Positions 1-8,988 of a stretch of 64,000 bases of DNA are shown piece by piece. The notes under the pieces are model-generated. The model searched no databases and was not told the origin of the DNA. It was given only the letters and a program-made list of their open reading frames with translations. The position numbers were made by a program, and so were the translations under genes. Each line of letters starts with the position of its first letter. Within the stretch, counting starts at the first letter, position 1. Origin of the DNA: Pseudoalteromonas sp. N1230-9 (GTDB lineage: Bacteria > Pseudomonadota > Gammaproteobacteria > Enterobacterales > Alteromonadaceae); assembly GCF_032716425.1 (NCBI RefSeq), contig NZ_CP090419.1, positions 1,800,001-1,864,000 on the forward strand, written 5' to 3'.

Positions 1-1242
1 GCCGCTTTCACTGCAGTGAAGGTAAGTGTGGCCTTTATAATTTTGTTTATTTTATTCAGCTACTTTAGATTGCACGAAGCTTTTCCTTTTTTAATGCCTT
101 TTAAAATTCCTAAGTTACTCGCGCTTGCATCCTTATTGGGAATAGTTTGGCATCTGTTTATCTCACAAAAATTAAAGCCACACTGGCATACTAATCATTT
201 GATATTTTTTGCTTGGTTTATTTGGCTGACTGTTTGTGTTTTTAGTGCCTCTAATCGGGGTTTAGCGATGGAGTACTGGTCAGGAGTACTGACAAAAGTA
301 CTTATTATGGTATTTGCAATCTCCTGGTGGATGAGCACATTAAAGCATTTTAATGTGGTTAGAATTGGCATCATGATCTCAGGAGCCGCTATTGCCTTGG
401 TTGCCCTGAGTAACAAAATGAATGGAATTGGTCTAGTTGAAGGAACCCGCGTCACTATTTCTCGTGAGCTGCGTTCACAGTTAGGTGACCCAAACGATTT
501 ATCGCTGGTAATGATGTTCCCTGTGTCTTTTTTAGCAGCCGAAGTGTTTGATTCAAATGCGCATAAACTAAGACGTATCATAGCCTTTATCTGTTTGATC
601 ACGGCAATTAGTGGCGTAGTTGCGACGCAAAGTCGAGGTGGTTTACTCGGCATTGCTGCTGTACTTAGTTTTTTCATTTATCAAAAAGTTAAAAACCCAA
701 TTGTTGTTGGCTGTATTGGTGCGGTAGGCATGTTAGCTATGGTTGCATTTGCGGGTATCGCAGACAGGCAAAGTGGTGGCTCACACGAAGGGGGAGTAGA
801 TGAATCAGCAATGGGCCGTATCTACGCATGGCAAGCGGCAATCAATATGGCGATACATAATCCATTAACTGGGGTTGGGGTTAATAACTTTGTCGTTAAC
901 TACTATTTTTATAGCCCACATTGGGATGGCAAGAATCATGCAGTACACAGTACATGGTTTCAGGTGTTAGGTGAAACAGGCATCGTAGGAATATGCATTT
1001 TTGTACTCGTGATTGCCTGTATTTATCGCACCTTAAACCGTGTTTTTTTAATCAATAAACAGATTAATGACAAACAAATAGATGTAAATGCGAAAGCGCT
1101 AAAGGGCGGCCTAATTGGCTTTATGGTATCAGGAACCTTTTTAACTCAGGCATTTACATGGCCTATTTATATCATTCTTGCTTTAACTATTGCCTTAGAA
1201 AAGCTTGTAATTGATAAACAAAGGGAGACTTCACATGAGTGA
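1..1242 (+). CDS. sypL: O-antigen ligase/polymerase-like membrane protein (SypL-like), 5' end outside window
   Basis: Polytopic inner-membrane protein of about 410 residues with roughly ten hydrophobic segments. Near its C-terminal third is the periplasmic-loop signature of the Wzy/WaaL family: GVGVNNF, then an H-S-T-W-F...GETG stretch. Such proteins polymerise or ligate undecaprenyl-linked sugar repeats at the periplasmic face. The frame is open to base 1. The first possible start, GTG at 16, has no ribosome-binding site, so the true start is probably just upstream of the window. The 3' end overlaps the next gene by 8 bases. The order ligase, acetyltransferase, GT, Wzz, GT, GT2 and sugar transferase is that of sypL-R in Vibrio fischeri. 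The family call is firm; the gene name rests on synteny. Confidence 0.8.
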   Translation, partial: AAFTAVKVSVAFIILFILFSYFRLHEAFPFLMPFKIPKLLALASLLGIVWHLFISQKLKPHWHTNHLIFFAWFIWLTVCVFSASNRGLAMEYWSGVLTKVLIMVFAISWWMSTLKHFNVVRIGIMISGAAIALVALSNKMNGIGLVEGTRVTISRELRSQLGDPNDLSLVMMFPVSFLAAEVFDSNAHKLRRIIAFICLITAISGVVATQSRGGLLGIAAVLSFFIYQKVKNPIVVGCIGAVGMLAMVAFAGIADRQSGGSHEGGVDESAMGRIYAWQAAINMAIHNPLTGVGVNNFVVNYYFYSPHWDGKNHAVHSTWFQVLGETGIVGICIFVLVIACIYRTLNRVFLINKQINDKQIDVNAKALKGGLIGFMVSGTFLTQAFTWPIYIILALTIALEKLVIDKQRETSHE

Positions 1243-1945
1243 ACAAATTAAACACTGGCTTAAATCAAGCGACAGTGCAATTGCAAAATCGCTTTTTCAA
1301 GTTGCAAAATCGATTCGCAATCCGCAAATGTGGGTGATCCCAGGTATTCATTCATTAATATATAAACTGCATTTATTGGTTAAAACTTTAGTAAGTGAGC
1401 TAGGGCGCATTTTTTATTACACACCACTATTTAAAAGCCAAATTAAGGGCTCAAAAGCAAATTTATACCTGTATTCTGGCATGCCGCAAATATTAGGAAA
1501 ACTTGAAATTAGCTGTAATGACAACACGCGAATTAGTGGCATCAGCACTTTTTGTGGGCGTAGTCATGGTAATTACCCCCCCAAACTGATTATTGGTAGT
1601 AATGTGGATATTGGTTGGCAAAATGCGTTTTCTGTTGGTCGTAAAATTGTACTAGAAGATGATGTGCGTTTAGCGGGCAGGGTATTTTTAGCTGGCTTTC
1701 CTGGTCACCCTCTAAACTCTGAACGTCGTGCTCTTGGTGAGCCTGATGACGATTCACAAGTTGGCGATATCATTATCAAACAAGGCGCTTGGATAGGCAC
1801 CGGCGCAACTGTGCTTGCAGGTGTAACAATAGGCGAGGGTGCCATAGTTGCTGCAAGTGCTGTAGTTACTAAAGATGTGCCAGCAAATACTATTGTTGCT
1901 GGTAATCCAGCAAAAATTGTTAAACAGCTGGAGGATTCGCTATGA
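1235..1945 (+). CDS. sypM: Left-handed beta-helix acyltransferase (SypM-like)
   Basis: Predicted O-acetyltransferase of 236 residues that would decorate the polysaccharide. The C-terminal half carries hexapeptide repeats of the LbetaH fold (runs such as [30 protein letters not shown]) and ends with the typical [11 protein letters not shown] segment. I chose ATG 1235 over the in-frame TTG at 1211 because an AGGGAG Shine-Dalgarno lies 7 bases upstream of 1235. It is translationally coupled on both sides: 8-base overlap with sypL-like, ATGA overlap with the next GT. The acceptor sugar cannot be read from the sequence. Confidence 0.82.
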   Translation: MSEQIKHWLKSSDSAIAKSLFQVAKSIRNPQMWVIPGIHSLIYKLHLLVKTLVSELGRIFYYTPLFKSQIKGSKANLYLYSGMPQILGKLEISCNDNTRISGISTFCGRSHGNYPPKLIIGSNVDIGWQNAFSVGRKIVLEDDVRLAGRVFLAGFPGHPLNSERRALGEPDDDSQVGDIIIKQGAWIGTGATVLAGVTIGEGAIVAASAVVTKDVPANTIVAGNPAKIVKQLEDSL

Positions 1946-3078
1946 AGTTTATTGTATTCGGCGAAGACTGGCAAAGCCACCCAAGTAGTACACAGCACCT
2001 ATTTAAACAACTAGCAAAACAACATCAGGTTATTTGGATTAACTCGATTGGTATGCGAAAACCAACACTTCGCTTGATTGATGTGAAACGAGTTTTTAAT
2101 AAATTAAAAAGCCTTTTTTTATCTAAGCGCAATAGGCCAAAAGCTGAAACAACGAATACTAGCCAAAACATTAATTTAACAGCACACACATTAGCGTTTT
2201 TACCTTGGCACGATAACGTTATAGTAAGGCTATTTAATAAATGGATTTTTAATCAAAAAGGTTTCATAGATGATGAGCCAATTGTTTATTGGCTTAGTGT
2301 GCCTACTGCAATTAGTCTAATTTCACCGCGAGTGCAGGATAAAGTCATTTATTACTGTGGAGATGACTTCTCGGCACTTGCGGGTGTTGATCATAAAATG
2401 GTCGCGCCTTTTGAAAGTGACCTTATCGCAAAATCAGACACCATCTATGTTGTGAGTGAGTTTCTTGCCAACAAAATGCCAAAGTCTAAAGTTAAAATGC
2501 TTTCTCACGGCGTCGATTTAGAACTTTTTACCACGCAAACCACAAAAGCCGTTGAACTAGAGCGAATAAGCAAACCTATTATTGGTTTTTACGGCTCCTT
2601 GAATGCTTGGCTCGATAAAGCCTTACTGTTGAGACTAGCCAAAGAAAGGCCTGAGTATCAATTAGTATTGATAGGCCACCTTGTCGAAGACTTCTCTGCT
2701 CTCCTCAAGTTAGACAATGTAACCCATATACCGACTGTAGATCATCATCGCTTAGCTTCATTTTCTCAGCATTGGCAGGTATCTATCTTACCATTTGTTG
2801 ACAATGAGCAGATCAGAGCCTGTGATCCACTTAAATTAAAAGAATACATTGCCACAGGCACACCTATTGTGACAACACGCTTTGCTGCGGTTAACCCATA
2901 CCAAGAAACCATATTGATAGCAGACAACCACCAGGGATTTATTGAGCGTGTAGACTATGCTGTTAGTCTAAGTAAATCAAACAACTTGAATTGGCGAGCA
3001 AATCAATCTCAGCAGGCAAGTGATCATAGCTGGCAAGCAAAAGCCAAGTTAGTCTGTAAACAACTTAGGTTTTGCTAA
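1942..3078 (+). CDS. sypN: GT-B glycosyltransferase (SypN-like)
   Basis: A 378-residue cytoplasmic glycosyltransferase of the GT1/GT4 superfamily. The C-terminal nucleotide-sugar half is recognisable from IIGFYGSL near residue 213 and a late [17 protein letters not shown] motif, the usual acceptor/donor loop of these enzymes. A classic E-x7-E pair is not evident. It starts at the ATGA overlap with the acetyltransferase and is followed by a terminator-like hairpin, so it probably closes the first polysaccharide transcript. In syp order it occupies the sypN position. Sugar specificity is unknown. Confidence 0.75.
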   Translation: MKFIVFGEDWQSHPSSTQHLFKQLAKQHQVIWINSIGMRKPTLRLIDVKRVFNKLKSLFLSKRNRPKAETTNTSQNINLTAHTLAFLPWHDNVIVRLFNKWIFNQKGFIDDEPIVYWLSVPTAISLISPRVQDKVIYYCGDDFSALAGVDHKMVAPFESDLIAKSDTIYVVSEFLANKMPKSKVKMLSHGVDLELFTTQTTKAVELERISKPIIGFYGSLNAWLDKALLLRLAKERPEYQLVLIGHLVEDFSALLKLDNVTHIPTVDHHRLASFSQHWQVSILPFVDNEQIRACDPLKLKEYIATGTPIVTTRFAAVNPYQETILIADNHQGFIERVDYAVSLSKSNNLNWRANQSQQASDHSWQAKAKLVCKQLRFC

Positions 3079-3100
3079 ACAAGCCTTTCTACCCAAAGCT

Positions 3101-3133
3101 GCATTTTGTACCAGTACAAGATGCGGATTTTTT
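3101..3133 (+). terminator. Rho-independent terminator after sypN-like gene
   Basis: An 11-base inverted repeat (GCATTTTGTAC / GTACAAGATGC, one G-U pair) with a very tight loop is followed 3 bases later by six T residues. It lies 22 bases after the sypN-like stop and just before a sigma-54-type promoter, so it seems to separate two transcripts. Confidence 0.6.
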
Positions 3134-3138
3134 CATTT

Positions 3139-3155
3139 TGGCTCACTAACTGCAA
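3139..3155 (+). promoter_or_regulatory. Candidate sigma-54 (RpoN) promoter for sypO-P-QR
   Basis: TGGCTC-N5-CTGCA keeps the invariant GG at 3140-3141 and GC at 3152-3153 with the required 10-base spacing. Predicted start of transcription is near 3165. SypG, encoded in this locus, is a sigma-54 activator, which gives the site a plausible partner. The match is by eye. Confidence 0.55.
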
Positions 3156-3177
3156 TTAACTAACTATCTATAGAAAT

Positions 3178-3214
3178 CTCGGTTGTTTTTATCAATTTGC
3201 AAATTAAAACCGAG
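3178..3214 (+). promoter_or_regulatory. Stem-loop in the 5' leader of sypO-like gene
   Basis: CTCGGTT (3178-3184) pairs perfectly with AACCGAG (3208-3214) around an AT-rich loop that could extend the stem. With the start predicted near 3165, it would sit in an untranslated leader of about 80 bases. It might be an attenuator, a stability element or a protein operator. No T-run follows, so it is not a terminator. Confidence 0.35.
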
Positions 3215-3247
3215 CAATTTCGCAAAATGCAAAGCAAAAGGTAAAGT

Positions 3248-4723
3248 ATGTTAGTTAAAGAGCAGATCAAACGGTTAATTTATTTAGGGCTTTATGCGCT
3301 TTACACGCGTATTAAGCTCTTTATTATTCCGTTTTGCATTGTGCCAATCGTCGTCATTGCACTTGGTTTATCTGCGCAAAAACAATATACCAATCACGCA
3401 ACCATCTTAATTGAAGAGTCAGCACTACTTAATCCTTACTTAGATGATCTGTCTTTCTCGTTTCAGCTTTCTGATCGTATGGCAGCACTGCGTACCTTAG
3501 TTATCAGCCGTAAGGTACTTATTGCTGTAGCAAAAGAAACCCAATTAATAGCTGAAGATGCTACGCCAAAACAAGTTGAAGAAATTCATCAAAAACTATC
3601 TAAAGCGTTATCACTTTCGTTAATTGGCGATGAGCTGGTCCGCATTAACTTTATTTGGCATGACCAATCACAAATGAAGCCAGTGCTTGAAAAGGTGGTA
3701 GAAAAATTTATTGAACGTTTATTAGCACCAACAAAGGCGTCACTTGATACTTCTGAGCAGTTTTTCTTTAAGCAGCTGGATAGTTTACGCGAAGAACTTG
3801 AGTTATCTGAAGAAGCACTGGCTGATTTTAAAACCAAAAACAGTAACACCTTACCCGATGTTTTACATAGCAATCGTCAAACCTTCGACAGCTTACTAAG
3901 TGAAAAACAACAAAAGCTGATTGCTCTTTCAGGGGCTAAAGCAAAACTGAATGCCTTAGTGAGTAAAGTTGGACAAGCCAATCCAATTTTAGGCAATTTA
4001 GAAGAGAAGATAATTCGTACTGAATCTGAATTAAGTCTTTTGAGAACACGCTATACCGATAAACATAGCAAGATTATCGAGAAAAAACGCACACTGGCAA
4101 ACTTAAAAAGTCGCCAACAGGCGCTGTTAGCATCTAGTGAAGAGCTAGACACAACGAATCTTGATCAGTTATGGCAAATGGTGAATACGCTTCCGTCCGG
4201 TGATGGTAAAGAGAACAGCGTTTTAGTTTCACAACTTCTTGCGCTTGAAGAGGCCCGTAATAATTTACTTCAGCAAGAGCAAGAATTTGCAATGCTCGAA
4301 GAGCAAGTGCAGCTTGTCAGTGAACGTCTGTTAGTAACCAGTGATGTAGAAAGACAATTACGTAAACTAGAGCGTGATTACGATGTTAAACAGTCACTTT
4401 ATAAAGACATGCTTAGCCGTTACGAAATGGCCAGAGTCACAGGCAAATTAGTTAAATACGAAGGACCTGACAAAGTTAAAACTATCGAACGAGCTTATAG
4501 CCCAACACAACCTATCAATACCTCAATGCTGATGACCGTTATCGTTGGCATTGTGCTTGGGATTTTCACAGGTAGTGCAAGCGTATTTGTTGCTGCACTT
4601 TGTGATAGTCACTTAAAAGATATTAAAACCATAGAAAAACTTACCAGCGCAGAGGTGGTAACAGTACTTCCTATCGTCAATGCCGAAACTAACTTCGGTA
4701 ATATTGAAGGAGATAAATCATGA
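3248..4723 (+). CDS. sypO: Polysaccharide co-polymerase, Wzz/GumC type (SypO-like)
   Basis: A 491-residue chain-length determinant of the inner membrane. Transmembrane helix 1 spans about residues 23-43 and helix 2 about 427-452, framing a long periplasmic region rich in heptad coiled coil (about 170-400). The proline-rich PTQPINTS stretch just before helix 2 is typical of the family. The cytoplasmic tail is only 39 residues and has no kinase domain, so any tyrosine-kinase-like partner would be the separate SypD-like protein. An AAGG ribosome-binding site precedes ATG 3248. It overlaps the next gene by ATGA. It follows a candidate sigma-54 promoter and occupies the sypO position. Confidence 0.85.
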   Translation: MLVKEQIKRLIYLGLYALYTRIKLFIIPFCIVPIVVIALGLSAQKQYTNHATILIEESALLNPYLDDLSFSFQLSDRMAALRTLVISRKVLIAVAKETQLIAEDATPKQVEEIHQKLSKALSLSLIGDELVRINFIWHDQSQMKPVLEKVVEKFIERLLAPTKASLDTSEQFFFKQLDSLREELELSEEALADFKTKNSNTLPDVLHSNRQTFDSLLSEKQQKLIALSGAKAKLNALVSKVGQANPILGNLEEKIIRTESELSLLRTRYTDKHSKIIEKKRTLANLKSRQQALLASSEELDTTNLDQLWQMVNTLPSGDGKENSVLVSQLLALEEARNNLLQQEQEFAMLEEQVQLVSERLLVTSDVERQLRKLERDYDVKQSLYKDMLSRYEMARVTGKLVKYEGPDKVKTIERAYSPTQPINTSMLMTVIVGIVLGIFTGSASVFVAALCDSHLKDIKTIEKLTSAEVVTVLPIVNAETNFGNIEGDKS

Positions 4724-5799
4724 ATGTCATGCACTTAGTTCAACACCTACAAGTAGGTGGCCTAGAAAAAATGGCAATTACTTTGCTCAAAAACAGTCAA
4801 TTTAGTAGCTCGAGTATTATTGTTTCGCTCGAAGGAGACAGACACTCTGCTTTTGAACAGTGGCCAGAATTAGAAGAATTTAGCCATCGTGTTATTTGCT
4901 TAAACAAAAAACCAGGCGTGAGTATTTCTGTTATCGCAAAGATAAAGGCATTAATAAAAGAGCATGATATCGATATTATTCACAGTCATCATGTTGGCCC
5001 TGTTATTTATGCGGGCTTAGCGTGCGCATTGTCGGGTGATTCAGTTCGTCACATATCAACAATTCATGATGCCTGGTATTTAAACAATGTTAAACAATGT
5101 ACTTTCACTAAATTACTTGATTCGCTAACTAACATTTATTGGGTTGCAGATGCACACATTGTTGCCGATGAGTTTAGAGCTAAAACAGCAATCATTCCTG
5201 AGCGCACAATTTTAAATGGTATAGATTGCGATAATTTTGTTGCAATTAACCAATCAACCGCCAGAAATCAGCTCAATTTACCCCACAAAGTTAAGCTAGT
5301 TGGCTGTGCTGCAAGGTTAATTGCGGGAAAAGGACACAAAGATCTTATTCATGCATTGCATTACTTACCTGAAGTATACCATATGGTTTTTGCTGGAGAT
5401 GGCGATCAAAAAGTTATTTTAATGAACTTGGTACGTAATTTAGGGCTTAACAACCGTGTGCACTTTTTAGGCAACGTTCACGATATGCGAGCCTTTTATT
5501 CAAGCATTGATGTTATGTGTTTGTATTCACAACGTGAAGGTTTGCCATTATCGATTATTGAAGCCATGGCATGTGGTATTCCAGTTGTAGCGTCTGATGT
5601 AGGTGGTATTCATGAAGTTCTCACAGATAACGAAGGTGAACTAGTGTCTTTGAACGAGTTTAACAAGCTTGCACCGGCTATTTTGAGAACATGTAAACTG
5701 CCACATGGTCTTTGCATTCGTCATCATGCTATTGCAGTCGCAGATGCAAAAACCATGAGTAGTAAATACGACAATTTATATTCTGCATTAGCAGTGTAG
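4720..5799 (+). CDS. sypP: GT4-family glycosyltransferase (SypP-like)
   Basis: A 359-residue retaining glycosyltransferase. The N-terminal acceptor domain contains MHLVQHLQVGGLEKM and a DIIHSHHVGP segment. The C-terminal donor domain has GCAARLIAGKGHKDLI and the E-x7-E motif EGLPLSIIEAMACG with glutamates at residues 273 and 281. All are hallmarks of GT4 enzymes that build bacterial exopolysaccharide. The start codon overlaps the stop of the Wzz-like gene, and the next gene follows after 9 bases. The transferred sugar cannot be deduced. Confidence 0.85.
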   Translation: MNVMHLVQHLQVGGLEKMAITLLKNSQFSSSSIIVSLEGDRHSAFEQWPELEEFSHRVICLNKKPGVSISVIAKIKALIKEHDIDIIHSHHVGPVIYAGLACALSGDSVRHISTIHDAWYLNNVKQCTFTKLLDSLTNIYWVADAHIVADEFRAKTAIIPERTILNGIDCDNFVAINQSTARNQLNLPHKVKLVGCAARLIAGKGHKDLIHALHYLPEVYHMVFAGDGDQKVILMNLVRNLGLNNRVHFLGNVHDMRAFYSSIDVMCLYSQREGLPLSIIEAMACGIPVVASDVGGIHEVLTDNEGELVSLNEFNKLAPAILRTCKLPHGLCIRHHAIAVADAKTMSSKYDNLYSALAV

Positions 5800-5808
5800 G
5801 AGCCAACC

Positions 5809-7620
5809 ATGACTATTTTTACTACATTATTTATCATTTTAATGTGTATTGTTGCGTATCATCATGTTGGCTACCCATTACTGCTAAAGTGTGTTGCAGG
5901 CAAAAAGCAAAAGCACAACAAGCAAGCCGTTTTTGATGACAACTATAAACCGAATATTGCTGTTTTGATGTGTGCGTACAATGAACAACAGCATATTGCA
6001 GAAAAACTTTATAACTTAGCATCATTAGTTTATGACACACATCATTATTCTATTCATGCTTATTTTGATGGTTGCACCGATAAAAGCTATCAACAAGCTC
6101 TTAAAGCACAGCAGGTATTACATAAACAAGGCGTGCAGTGTTACTTTCATCATCGTGATGAAAACCAAGGGAAAGTACAAGGATTAAATACCTTGATGGG
6201 GATGGCAAAATATCACAATGATATTTTACTGTTCACTGATGTTAGTGCTTTATTGAGTATAGATGCATTAAACAAAGTGGCTAAGCAATTTAGTGATCCG
6301 CAAGTGGCAATTTCGACAGGTGTTTACACCTTAGATGAAAATGCACAAGATGCGCAAAAAGCCTACTGGCAGTACCAAAACCAAGTGAAAAAATCTGAGT
6401 CAAACCTTGGCGCTGTGATTGGCGTACCAGGAGCTATGTTTGCCATGCGTGCTGAGTATGCAAATGAATTAGAGAAAAACACCATTAACGACGACTTCGT
6501 GCTCTCAATGAAAGCTTTAAGCAAAGGGGGTAAAGCCGTTGTCGATGAAGATGTTGTCATTTACGAACGTGAATGCGACGAACAAAGCGAAGATTATAAA
6601 CGCAGAGTACGTGTTGGCGCTGGTAACTGGCAGCAGATTAAAGCACTGCTTTTATTACTTAATCCGCGCTTAGGCTGGACGTGTCTAAATTTCTTTTCGC
6701 ATAAAGTCCTACGTGGAGTGATGCCAGTTATTTTAGCGGGTATTTATGTCTGTGTCTTTTTAGAAGCCCTCGTGTCGCAATCGTTGTGGTCTGAACTTAT
6801 CGCAACAGCAATTTTATCACTTCATACCGTGCAAGCGATTAAAACGCTATTCGAGATTAAAAAACATATTCCTATCGTCGATAAAGTGAATTACATCTTA
6901 AATAGCTACTTTTTAGCACTTTGGGGGATCATCCGTTACGAGCAAGGTTATTTTAATAACCCATGGCAACGGGTGAAAACGGCAAGTAAAAAACCAACAA
7001 AATCGATTATTAAAATCATTAAGCGAAGCTTAGATATTACAGGTGCCTTATTTGCGCTAAGTCTTGTTTGGCCTGTTTGTTTAATTGCAGCGCTGGCTAT
7101 AAAGCTAACATCTAAAGGTCCTATCATCTTTAAGCAACTTAGAGTGGGTGAAAGCTCAGATGACTTCGTTGAGTTATTTTATGTTTACAAGTTTCGCTCT
7201 ATGGTGGTTGATGCTGAGTCACGTTCTGGCGCTGTATGGGCTAGTAAAGATGACCCAAGAATAACGGCAGTAGGGCGCTTTATGCGTAAAACACGAATTG
7301 ACGAACTTCCGCAATTAATTAATGTGCTTAAAGGCGAGATGTCTCTAATTGGTCCAAGACCAGAGCGCCCTGTATTTTATGGCAAATTAGAAAAAGACAT
7401 CCCTTATTTTTGCCAGCGTACTTACGGTGTTAAACCAGGTATTTCTGGTCTTGCCCAAGTGATGAACGGCTATGACGAAACTATAGACGATGCTCGCAGT
7501 AAAATTGGCTGGGATTACGCCTATTCACTGAGTATGTCTTCACCGCGTGCTTGGGTGAAACTTGAGTTTTCAATTGTGATTAAAACATTACAAGTTGTCT
7601 TTACGGGCAAAGGGCAGTAA
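5809..7620 (+). CDS. sypQR: Fused GT2 glycosyltransferase and undecaprenyl-phosphate sugar transferase (SypQ-SypR fusion)
   Basis: A 603-residue two-enzyme protein. After an N-terminal membrane helix, residues about 46-270 are a GT2 domain (AVLMCAYNEQ, AYFDGCTD, LLFTDVSA, NDDFVLSMKA, then the basic RRVRVGAGNWQ stretch). Three or so membrane segments follow. From about residue 397 to the end is a bacterial sugar transferase: membrane anchor, PIIFKQLRVGE, FYVYKFRSM, DELPQLINVLKGEMSLIGPRP, YGVKPGISGLAQV. That domain starts repeat-unit assembly by loading a sugar phosphate onto undecaprenyl phosphate. In V. fischeri these are separate neighbours, sypQ and sypR. Here no stop or frameshift separates them. 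The symbol is a descriptive label. Confidence 0.85.
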   Translation: MTIFTTLFIILMCIVAYHHVGYPLLLKCVAGKKQKHNKQAVFDDNYKPNIAVLMCAYNEQQHIAEKLYNLASLVYDTHHYSIHAYFDGCTDKSYQQALKAQQVLHKQGVQCYFHHRDENQGKVQGLNTLMGMAKYHNDILLFTDVSALLSIDALNKVAKQFSDPQVAISTGVYTLDENAQDAQKAYWQYQNQVKKSESNLGAVIGVPGAMFAMRAEYANELEKNTINDDFVLSMKALSKGGKAVVDEDVVIYERECDEQSEDYKRRVRVGAGNWQQIKALLLLLNPRLGWTCLNFFSHKVLRGVMPVILAGIYVCVFLEALVSQSLWSELIATAILSLHTVQAIKTLFEIKKHIPIVDKVNYILNSYFLALWGIIRYEQGYFNNPWQRVKTASKKPTKSIIKIIKRSLDITGALFALSLVWPVCLIAALAIKLTSKGPIIFKQLRVGESSDDFVELFYVYKFRSMVVDAESRSGAVWASKDDPRITAVGRFMRKTRIDELPQLINVLKGEMSLIGPRPERPVFYGKLEKDIPYFCQRTYGVKPGISGLAQVMNGYDETIDDARSKIGWDYAYSLSMSSPRAWVKLEFSIVIKTLQVVFTGKGQ

Positions 7621-7658
7621 ACCACGTCCTTTTTGCAAAATAAATTAAGCAAATCACG

Positions 7659-7703
7659 TTGCATAATGCAAATTAACAGCAAAAAGTTAATTGCATTATG
7701 CAT
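7659..7703. promoter_or_regulatory. Long inverted repeat upstream of sypA, candidate activator (SypG) enhancer
   Basis: TTGCATAATGCAAATTAAC (7659-7677) and GTTAATTGCATTATGCAT (7686-7703) are near-perfect inverted copies separated by 8 bases. Each arm contains the palindrome TGCATnATGCA. The pair lies about 70-110 bases upstream of the start expected from the sigma-54 promoter at 7745, the usual place for an enhancer-binding protein site. Binding by SypG is inferred. Confidence 0.5.
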
Positions 7704-7744
7704 CGCCCCATCATTTAGTCTTTAAATTTCAAAACGTTATAAAC

Positions 7745-7760
7745 TGGCATTTTAGTTGTA
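7745..7760 (+). promoter_or_regulatory. Candidate sigma-54 promoter of the sypABCDE operon
   Basis: TGGCAT-N5-TTGTA matches the -24/-12 consensus with GG-N10-G spacing. The only departure at key positions is T instead of C at -12. Transcription would start near 7771, 30 bases before sypA. A strong inverted repeat sits upstream. Confidence 0.55.
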
Positions 7761-7800
7761 CTAGTTACTATGACTAACCAATTTAACTAAGGTGAAGATC

Positions 7801-8121
7801 ATGGCTAACAACACATCATTTTCTAACGATACCAAACTAATTTCACTACCTAGTGACTTTTCTGGTCTAGCCGTCGATGGCTTTAAAGATCAGTTTGAAG
7901 AAGTTGCGCATGGCAAACAGCAAAGTGTGGTACTCGATTTTAGCTCTACCACATTTATTGATTCATCTGGAATTGGTGCCATGGTGTTCCTGTACAAACG
8001 CATCGAGAAAAAAGGACAAAAACTATCACTGCTTAATGTGTCTGGGCAACCACACAAATTAATGAGTCTATTAAGAGTTGATAAGACGATTCCATTTATC
8101 GAACAAGCTGATATCGCGTGA
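7801..8121 (+). CDS. sypA: STAS-domain anti-anti-sigma-like regulator SypA
   Basis: A 106-residue single STAS domain, the fold of SpoIIAA/RsbV. The phosphorylatable serine motif FIDSSGIGAM is intact. Counting from ATG 7801, the second serine is residue 56, the position I recall as the phospho-switch of V. fischeri SypA, which supports this start over GTG 7792. AAGGTGA lies 5 bases upstream. In the known system unphosphorylated SypA promotes biofilm, and SypE phosphorylates and dephosphorylates it. The gene opens the second transcript of the locus, with sypB 8 bases downstream. Confidence 0.9.
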   Translation: MANNTSFSNDTKLISLPSDFSGLAVDGFKDQFEEVAHGKQQSVVLDFSSTTFIDSSGIGAMVFLYKRIEKKGQKLSLLNVSGQPHKLMSLLRVDKTIPFIEQADIA

Positions 8122-8129
8122 GGTGATTT

Positions 8130-8987
8130 ATGAAGCACATACTATTTACAATCATTTTGCTAACGCTTGGTGGATGTGCTTCTTGGCCTGATGAGGGGCA
8201 AGGAGGCTGGGCTGAAAAATATCAAAATTATCCGCTTACTGATGAACAACACGAGATGATTTACGACACACAAGAAACCGTGGTAATGAGCGAATTTGAA
8301 CATCATGTTTTAAAGTTAGATTTATTAAAAGCACAGGGGATACAGCAATGTATGCCAGCTCAACTGCTAAAAGCACAAATATACGAAAACCGTATAAGAC
8401 GCCTAATAGCAGCACAAATGTGGTCTGATGCTGAGCATGATTTACTTATTCACTATCACGGTTTAAATCAGCTTGCGAAGCACTTTGAAACGGTTAATGC
8501 GATGAGCCAATGTGCAGGCGTTACTAACACTGAAAAAAACATGACAGCATCAATTAAAGACCAGATCACTGAGCTTTTAAATAGTGATAATCAGTTTTCA
8601 TTGAATGATTTTCAGGTTACTCCTAAATACGTTACACGTTTAGCACAAGCGGCTGACTTAATTAAACAAGTTGATGAGGTTAACTTACTGCTTGTTGGTC
8701 ATGCTGACATTAGTGGTCAGCAACAAAACAACTATGAGTTAGCACTTAAGCGTGCAGAAACAGTAAAACACTGGTTAGGTATTTATGGTGTAAACCCAGC
8801 AACAATAACAACCTTAACACAAGGTAGTTTAACGCCGTACAGCGACGAACCTGACTCACGCTCAAAACGTCATTCAGATAGGCGTGTAGAGGCAATTATT
8901 ATCGACATGAGTGACGATAAAGCCACTAAACAAAAACATGCATTATCCAGCTGGACCAAAATCTTAAATGGTCCTAAGGAGCAATAA
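8130..8987 (+). CDS. sypB: OmpA-domain lipoprotein SypB
   Basis: A 285-residue predicted outer-membrane lipoprotein. The signal peptide ends in the lipobox LGGC (Cys15). The C-terminal ~110 residues are an OmpA/MotB peptidoglycan-binding domain (LLVGHADISG, NYELALKRAETVKHWL, RHSDRRVEAII). The middle is helical and unrecognised. It lies between sypA and the export gene sypC, as in the syp locus, and probably anchors or organises the export apparatus at the cell wall. An AGGTGA ribosome-binding site precedes the ATG. Confidence 0.85.
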   Translation: MKHILFTIILLTLGGCASWPDEGQGGWAEKYQNYPLTDEQHEMIYDTQETVVMSEFEHHVLKLDLLKAQGIQQCMPAQLLKAQIYENRIRRLIAAQMWSDAEHDLLIHYHGLNQLAKHFETVNAMSQCAGVTNTEKNMTASIKDQITELLNSDNQFSLNDFQVTPKYVTRLAQAADLIKQVDEVNLLLVGHADISGQQQNNYELALKRAETVKHWLGIYGVNPATITTLTQGSLTPYSDEPDSRSKRHSDRRVEAIIIDMSDDKATKQKHALSSWTKILNGPKEQ

Positions 8988-8988
8988 C

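Noticed and set aside
1..7620. RfaH/ops (JUMPstart-like) element ahead of the polysaccharide genes
   Set aside because: No GGCGGTAGC-type sequence was seen in the intergenic regions of this block; the region upstream of base 1 is not available.
7877..8062. Second open frame inside sypA
   Set aside because: It is an out-of-frame shadow of the conserved STAS domain gene.
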